DNA of 25,253 nucleotides from Gyrodactylus bullatarudis (taxonomy: Eukaryota > Platyhelminthes > Monogenea > Gyrodactylidea > Gyrodactylidae), in NCBI GenBank assembly GCA_012064415.1, contig SSNU01000334.1, forward strand, positions 1 to 25,253, read 5' to 3'. Shown piece by piece: positions 22,601 through 25,253 of this stretch (the first letter of the stretch is position 1; each line of letters begins with the position of its first letter). Made by a program: the position numbers and the translations under genes. The notes beneath the pieces were generated by a model. It was not told where the DNA came from, made no database searches, and was given only the letters and a program-made list of their open reading frames with translations.

Positions 22601-25253
22601 ATAATTCTAATCTTTTTTCCCCACCATCTCAACTATAATCATTCTCAAAATTACAACCCTAAGATTCAATGTGATATGTAGGACAACAGCTTTAATAATT
22701 TAATTTAAATGAAATTTTCCTCTTTCAGACTCAAGATAGCATTATCAAATCTTTGGATCGAAGTGAATCATTTACACCGGAATGTTGTTCTGGGCATATT
22801 CAATGAAAATTTTGAACGAGTCTCACTCAAGAACCATTTGATAGTAAAGAGTAAAGAGGACTTGAAGAATTTCCTCTCAGAGCTCGAGTACAGTCTCGGA
22901 GATTTTAGTGAAGTTAATTCTACAGAATTCGATACAAAAATTGTTGGTAATCTTGAGAAAATTAGATCAATAACAGATATAAGAGGTGAAAGATTGATTG
23001 TATTACTATTCAAAGTTGATAAAATAAACTTGATCATTTTTTAGAAGAAGAATACAACGTAGATGATTCAAATTATGACATTAATGCAAGGTTATACAGG
23101 ATGATCCTGAAAAAGTTAAAGGTTCGTTTATGAAATCAAATGAAATCGAATCAAAATTTGTTTAAACTCTTCTAAAGGAACTTTACATGCTCCAAGGATC
23201 ATATGCAATTTCCATAAATGAAGTGAAAAATATTGAACAGGAAATTGAAGATGTCACAATGAAACATCAAATGCTTTTCGATTCACTCGATTCGATGATG
23301 TAAGTTGAACCTTTTGAATTAGTGTAATTCGTATAAATTTGTCCAAGAATTCATTCAAGTTTAAGTTAAAAAGAGAACATTAAGTTTAACATTAACTTTC
23401 CTCCTACATTAACTAGGTTTATTCATGCTGATGAAGAATTTCGCCACAAGTCTGTGCTGTCATCCCCTGGGTTCTTGTGCAGAATAAAAAAGGGCTTATT
23501 CAATAAATAATATTTATAGAACATTTGCTCCCTCTTGTTTTCCAGTAATTTTTCTGAATGACAAAGAGACTAAGTGCTTTTTAAAATCGATGAAATGAAA
23601 ACGAATCCTTTGCAGTGAATCCTTGTATACAACCATCAATTGTACATCATTATAATGTTCATTTACAAGTGTATTCAATTTTCTTCTTAATTCATAGCTG
23701 AATCCGTTTCTTTTAAAGCTTAATTTAATGAAAATAGGGATAGCACCTTCAGTTTGTTCCTCCTCTTCTACTTGTTGTGTTGCTTCATCTTCTAAAGCCA
23801 TTGGTAAATAATTTTGAACAAATCTTTCAGGGATTTCATTAATCTCATTTAATACTTCTTCTTCACTAACTATTCTTTTGACTCTTTTCACAAGTCCTAT
23901 TATCAATCCTGATTTATAACTTTTCGGACAAAAGCTCGAGAACTGCAAATATTTTCCTGAGTCTGTTTTCTTCCTATATACAATTTATATACATGTTTTC
24001 TTGTCAACTTCACATCTAGGAAATTTAATGTATCTTCTATTTCTTGTTCTTTTGTGAATTTGATATTGGGGTGGATCAGATTCATATTCCTGAAGAATTC
24101 GGTCGTGGAAGCTTCTTGTTTTATAACAATGAACGTGTCATCTACATATCTGACATATATATCAGTGAATCTCTCAATTAAGTTTTCCATCCTGTTCTTT
24201 TCTAAATATCCTAAGAAAATATCTACAACGGACTAAATGGAGATTCCATAGATATCCCGTTTTTTTATGCATACTTGTTCCTGAAATGTTAAAGGGACAT
24301 TGGTGCAACAAATTCTTAATTTCTTGACGCTTTCTTCTCCACTTTAACTCAAAACTGTCTATATTATTGTCAACATATGTACCTATGATATGCAAGGTTT
24401 CCTCTATAGGAAAATTCGGGAATAACGCATTGATTGGCGAAATGTACATATCTCATTGTATATAATTCTTTTGTTAAATTTTAATTGTTAAATAAAATTT
24501 TGATTTAGAGAACTTTTCGAATATGATGTGAGAAATTTCGAGCAAATAAACAGAGAGATTCTGAGTTTTGCTGTAGGGAATAATGAAACAGCAAACTTTG
24601 TGAAACGACATACTATGGATAAATCACCTGAAATGCAAAAGTGGAGAGTGAACCTCTCCAGTCAGTATGAAACGTCCAGTAGCAGCTCTGAGGAAATTGT
24701 AGATTCGTTAATTCAAACCCGAATGGAAGAAGCCAAGTACATGACATTTATGCCGATTGAAAGAGGATACAGAAGAAACGTTGAGTACAATCTTTGTAAG
24801 AAATATCAAACTAAAATAATGGTCAATTTGGATTCTGATACATGCGGAAGTGAGTACATTTTTATATTGAATGAGTGGAAAATTTGAGAAAAAGAAGTCA
24901 GTGGAAAAACAATTAAGAAATTAAAAAAATTCTAATGCTGTGAAAGAATAGTAATTTGTTTTTAACAGAAAATAGAGAAACAAATTTGGTAGAAGTGATA
25001 TATGGGAACGAAAAAACTCGAGAGAATATATTGTATAGATTACCTGAGGTAGAAAAAAGTGAGAAGAGTAAAAATTTAGGTGTAATTAAAGAAAAATCAG
25101 ACAGTGTTTTTCCAAAACGCCATCTACTCACCGACGCGAGAACTCAGACCAACCCCTCAGGCGTGCTGACAGAGAGTCTGCTCCAATCGACTCTCCTGCC
25201 TAGGGACAAAGAAACCGAGGAGGGTGCCATGGTGGAGCGTGTTCTCGGCTCAG
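13679..25253 (+). CDS. Plakin or spectraplakin-like cytolinker, partial at both ends
   Basis: Ten exons in continuous phase: 13679-13786, 13828-13905, 13941-14165, 14199-14417, 20461-20597, 22729-22985, 23045-23121, 23178-23299, 24509-24849, 24969-25253 (616 codons). Numbering residues from 13679, 1-175 are spectrin-repeat-like helices (WKTVQDFDILSQIH...ISLIKRKMNDLKADL). Residues 176-245 form an SH3 domain: AIMLCDYQ at its start, then LLWRISS, then VPAICVWIPP, matching the plakin pattern W.V.S..G....VP..C..PPP. The following NLWIEVNHLHRN corresponds to the LW...H.N helix after the plakin SH3. More coiled-coil follows (IEQEIEDVTMKHQMLFDSL). The last two exons are serine-rich, charged and low-complexity. 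Plakins link actin, microtubules or intermediate filaments to membranes. Calponin-homology and plectin-repeat regions are not in the window, so the subfamily stays open. The protein is divergent. Confidence 0.8.
13787..14198 (+). other. Cluster of three micro-introns in the plakin gene
   Basis: Introns 13787-13827 (41 nt, GTACGT...GGTAG), 13906-13940 (35 nt, GTGAGT...GATTAG) and 14166-14198 (33 nt, GTATGA...TTTTAG) are all phase 0. Removing them joins frames that carry the plakin helices. Read through, the 35-nt intron would shift the frame, and the 33-nt one meets TGA at its second codon. Confidence 0.75.
15008..15064 (-). ncRNA. Hammerhead-ribozyme-like motif, minus-strand arm
   Basis: Inverted twin of the motif at 15158, with the same core on the minus strand: CTGAAGA, the eight-base GACCCGGC, GAAA, a 13-nt stem III, then C at the cleavage position followed by ACT. 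The two arms can pair with each other, so a transcript through both would compete between a long duplex and two ribozyme folds. Confidence 0.5.
15158..15213 (+). ncRNA. Hammerhead-ribozyme-like motif
   Basis: Core CTGAAGA (15168-15174), minimal stem II GACCCGGC, then GAAA (15183-15186). Stem III is 13 nt with A15.1 pairing U16.1, and H17 is C at 15199, the predicted cleavage site. Stem I is AGT before the core with ACT after the site, extended by GTA and TAC. GGGT (15159-15162) is the complement of ACCC in the stem II loop, fitting a stem I to stem II tertiary contact. This is type I topology with a tiny stem III, as described for PLE ribozymes. Confidence 0.55.
15389..15742 (-). pseudogene. 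Unidentified ORF interrupted by one in-frame stop
   Basis: From ATG at 15742 the frame runs 39 codons (TPQETRANVEGQYASHGPNE, DESDALFDRLKS) to TAG at 15623-15625. It stays open in the same frame for 77 more codons (ARDPDVRSLMEKPRF, VPVLYREDLNWLEFGQIIKF) to TGA at 15389-15391. The sequence is GC-richer than its surroundings, and its hydrophobic and charged residues are mixed as in a real protein on both sides of the TAG. I do not recognise the family. It lies between the inverted repeats of the composite element and is probably a remnant of its gene. Recoding is possible but unsupported. Confidence 0.5.
16260..16512 (-). repeat. Third Penelope-like 3' tail copy
   Basis: Closely similar to 4110-4400: GCTGAAAAAACACCAAAACT, CAATAAATAGCAACAATGGAG, GGGCCAAGGTAGTTGAAG, and the degenerate coding stretch ATAAATCTATGCTATTGTCA matching GDDSTDLW of the family. 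Similarity stops near 16512, shortly before the piggyBac end at 16539. Same minus orientation as the copies in YARS2 intron 4. Confidence 0.6.
16539..17880 (-). mobile_element. Decayed piggyBac transposon with TTAA ends
   Basis: TTAA duplications at 16539-16542 and 17877-17880 flank inverted ends CCCTGATCCGGAAAC (right) and TCCTCATTCGGATAG (left). Subterminal palindromes of the type GGGGTCCATTGGACCCC lie at 17844-17860 and 17653-17669, with a diverged copy GGTCCGATGGACCCC at 16584-16598. The interior holds transposase remnants on the minus strand, entered separately. About 1.34 kb is too short for an intact transposase gene with ends, so it is non-autonomous. Confidence 0.88.
16623..17561 (-). 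pseudogene. piggyBac transposase, internally deleted and frameshifted
   Basis: The N-terminal part (17561-17274) is acidic (DSDEEDFTSEDGSDEDF), typical of piggyBac N-termini. A short remnant follows in shifted frames: FFSLLIDE, then YVGTIRKSRKLLP, a conserved piggyBac block. The C-terminal part (17086-16826) has YYNSTKGVVDVLDQLV and RRKTLRWRLTLFWNLIDIA, the family's late catalytic region. After a frameshift near 16850 comes the cysteine-rich end CTQCPRNKDRKTKTRCFQC (16874-16623). Most of the DDE core between FFSLL and YVGT is deleted. No activity is expected. Confidence 0.85.
18655..18780. repeat. GC-rich palindromic island with tRNA-like string
   Basis: The ends TATGGTAGAGATATACGCGCG and CGCGCGTACATGTCCTCCAT can pair, with eight perfect bases (TACGCGCG/CGCGCGTA). 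Between them, GGGATGTTGGACGAGTGGATT resembles the acceptor and A-box start of a Leu or Ser tRNA, but no convincing B box or cloverleaf follows. It may be a tRNA-derived SINE relic or the end of another element. Confidence 0.35.
18941..19514. repeat. Inverted-repeat element with GTGTACA palindrome clusters
   Basis: The left end GTATATATGTTACGTTCAAA (18941) is repeated inverted at 19492-19514. The arms share TATACACTGAACGTACAGTG. The left arm carries an extra 15 bp (GAAACTCGTACAGTG), and related copies continue to about 19085 (GTGGAAACTCGGTGTACAC, GGTGTACACTTTGAA). The interior has no ORF. Confidence 0.65.
19736..19985. repeat. Diverged inverted repeat with TTTGACTACACTT motifs
   Basis: TTGACTACACTTTCTTCCAT near 19748 faces its imperfect complement ATGGAAGAAAGTGTAAAAAG near 19960. 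The block TTTGACTACACTT (or TTTGGCTATACTT) recurs near 19690, 19748 and 19853. It looks like an old foldback element with internal tandem motifs. Confidence 0.5.
20598..21410 (+). other. Plakin intron, nothing recognised before the PLE
   Basis: First part of the 2.1-kb intron 20598-22728. The minus frames 20980-21174 and 21197-21403 have no family similarity. The PLE 3' fragment begins near 21414. Confidence 0.5.
21414..22317 (+). pseudogene. Penelope-like element 3' end with GIY-YIG endonuclease, one frameshift
   Basis: The PLE segment joining RT and endonuclease (IEELTPIYLRVPFKGDAAHQ, KLFEINKRAFPGHKLQVYCQ) is read to about 21580, where a frameshift moves to KLIPDLNKDPVPWLEKKG. The GIY-YIG domain follows: VIYLFKC (GIY), CGSTYVGQT (YIG), RPVKARIKEH (arginine and histidine) and KAEAHFIKKLN (catalytic glutamate). 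Key residues look intact. A C-terminal extension of about 130 residues ends in a basic KRGRKRK stretch and LDRYVKRKQ. The RT is absent, so this is a 5'-truncated copy. A CCAAT box, TATATATA and a hammerhead-like motif lie 50-170 bp downstream, as expected for a PLE 3' terminal repeat. Confidence 0.82.
22426..22486 (+). ncRNA. Hammerhead-ribozyme-like motif downstream of the PLE
   Basis: Core CTGATGA (22439-22445), eight bases GAACCGGT, GAAA (22454-22457), then a 13-nt stem III with A at the cleavage position (22470). Stem I is AGT/ACT, then GTAAT paired with ATT(C)AC. CCGGT (22426-22430) is the complement of ACCGG in the stem II loop. Compared with the copy at 15158 the paired bases change together (GGGT/ACCC against CCGGT/ACCGG), while core and spacing stay. 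The position after the GIY-YIG ORF fits PLE biology. Confidence 0.6.
23430..24449 (-). pseudogene. Penelope-like reverse transcriptase fragment, frameshifted
   Basis: Minus-strand relic in the 1.2-kb plakin intron 23300-24508. In order: an RT start block (INALFPNFPIEETLHII); FNISGTSMHKKTG, which shifts frame into GISMESPFSP, the PLE GxxMGSPxSP block, with a stop after it; motif C RYVDDTFIVIK (two catalytic aspartates kept); and FTKEQEIEDTLNFLDVKL. A further shifted frame (23948-23514) has the linker IPIFIKLSF and VQLMVVYKDSLQRIR. The 3' end keeps only KNPGDDSTDLW of the GIY-YIG domain (near 23445-23490), matching the copy at 4157. Several frameshifts and both ends lost: dead. It is opposite in strand to the PLE at 21414 and has the GDDSTDLW variant, so it is a different insertion. 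Confidence 0.82.
25118..25253 (+). other. GC-rich end of the last plakin exon
   Basis: From about 25118 the sequence turns abruptly GC-rich (clearly above half by eye, against roughly a third before) while staying open in the plakin frame. It reads LTDARTQTNPSG and then RDKETEEGAMVERVL. This may mark a conserved or repetitive exon portion continuing outside the window. Confidence 0.5.

Noticed and set aside
22768..23037. 89-codon minus ORF
   Set aside because: Antisense shadow of the plakin exon 22729-22985.

Overview
The window is nuclear DNA of an invertebrate animal. It is AT-rich, its coding regions are split by spliceosomal introns, and one gene belongs to the animal-specific plakin family. 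The species cannot be named from sequence. Very short introns (25, 33, 35 and 41 nt) beside multi-kilobase ones, together with many Penelope-like retroelement (PLE) pieces, would suit a flatworm, but rotifers, copepods or mites are not excluded. I resolved two host genes, both on the + strand, by joining exons through splice sites, reading phase and family similarity.

Region 1 (1038-8083) is a complete six-exon gene for mitochondrial tyrosyl-tRNA synthetase (YARS2), about 505 residues, from a basic presequence to the C-terminal S4 domain. Its first intron appears to be only 25 nt. Its larger introns hold an inverted-repeat element (2176-3002), two PLE tails (4110-4870) and a 631-bp piggyBac-type MITE (7069-7699). 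The stop codon lies inside the AATAAA signal.

Region 2 (8084-13032) is a transposon-rich intergenic stretch: a 741-bp foldback element with 305-bp arms, a foldback carrying an ORF, a 508-bp inverted-repeat element, a 121-bp mini element, and a GC-richer island of nested hairpins (11329-11560) that may be a structured RNA.

Region 3 (13679-25253, perhaps from 13033) is a plakin or spectraplakin gene that runs off the right edge. Spectrin-like helices precede an SH3 domain split by a 6-kb intron; more helices and a low-complexity tail follow. The 6-kb intron holds an inverted pair of hammerhead-ribozyme-like units, a broken ORF, a decayed piggyBac element (16539-17880) and palindromic repeats. 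Later introns hold a GIY-YIG PLE 3' end (+ strand) and a broken PLE reverse transcriptase (- strand).

The most interesting signals are hammerhead-like motifs at about 642-700, 15008-15213 (two, inverted) and 22426-22486. The three sequence-distinct copies keep the catalytic core and covary in a proposed tertiary helix. Next in interest are the ultra-short introns, and the synthetase whose HIGH motif reads QFGN.
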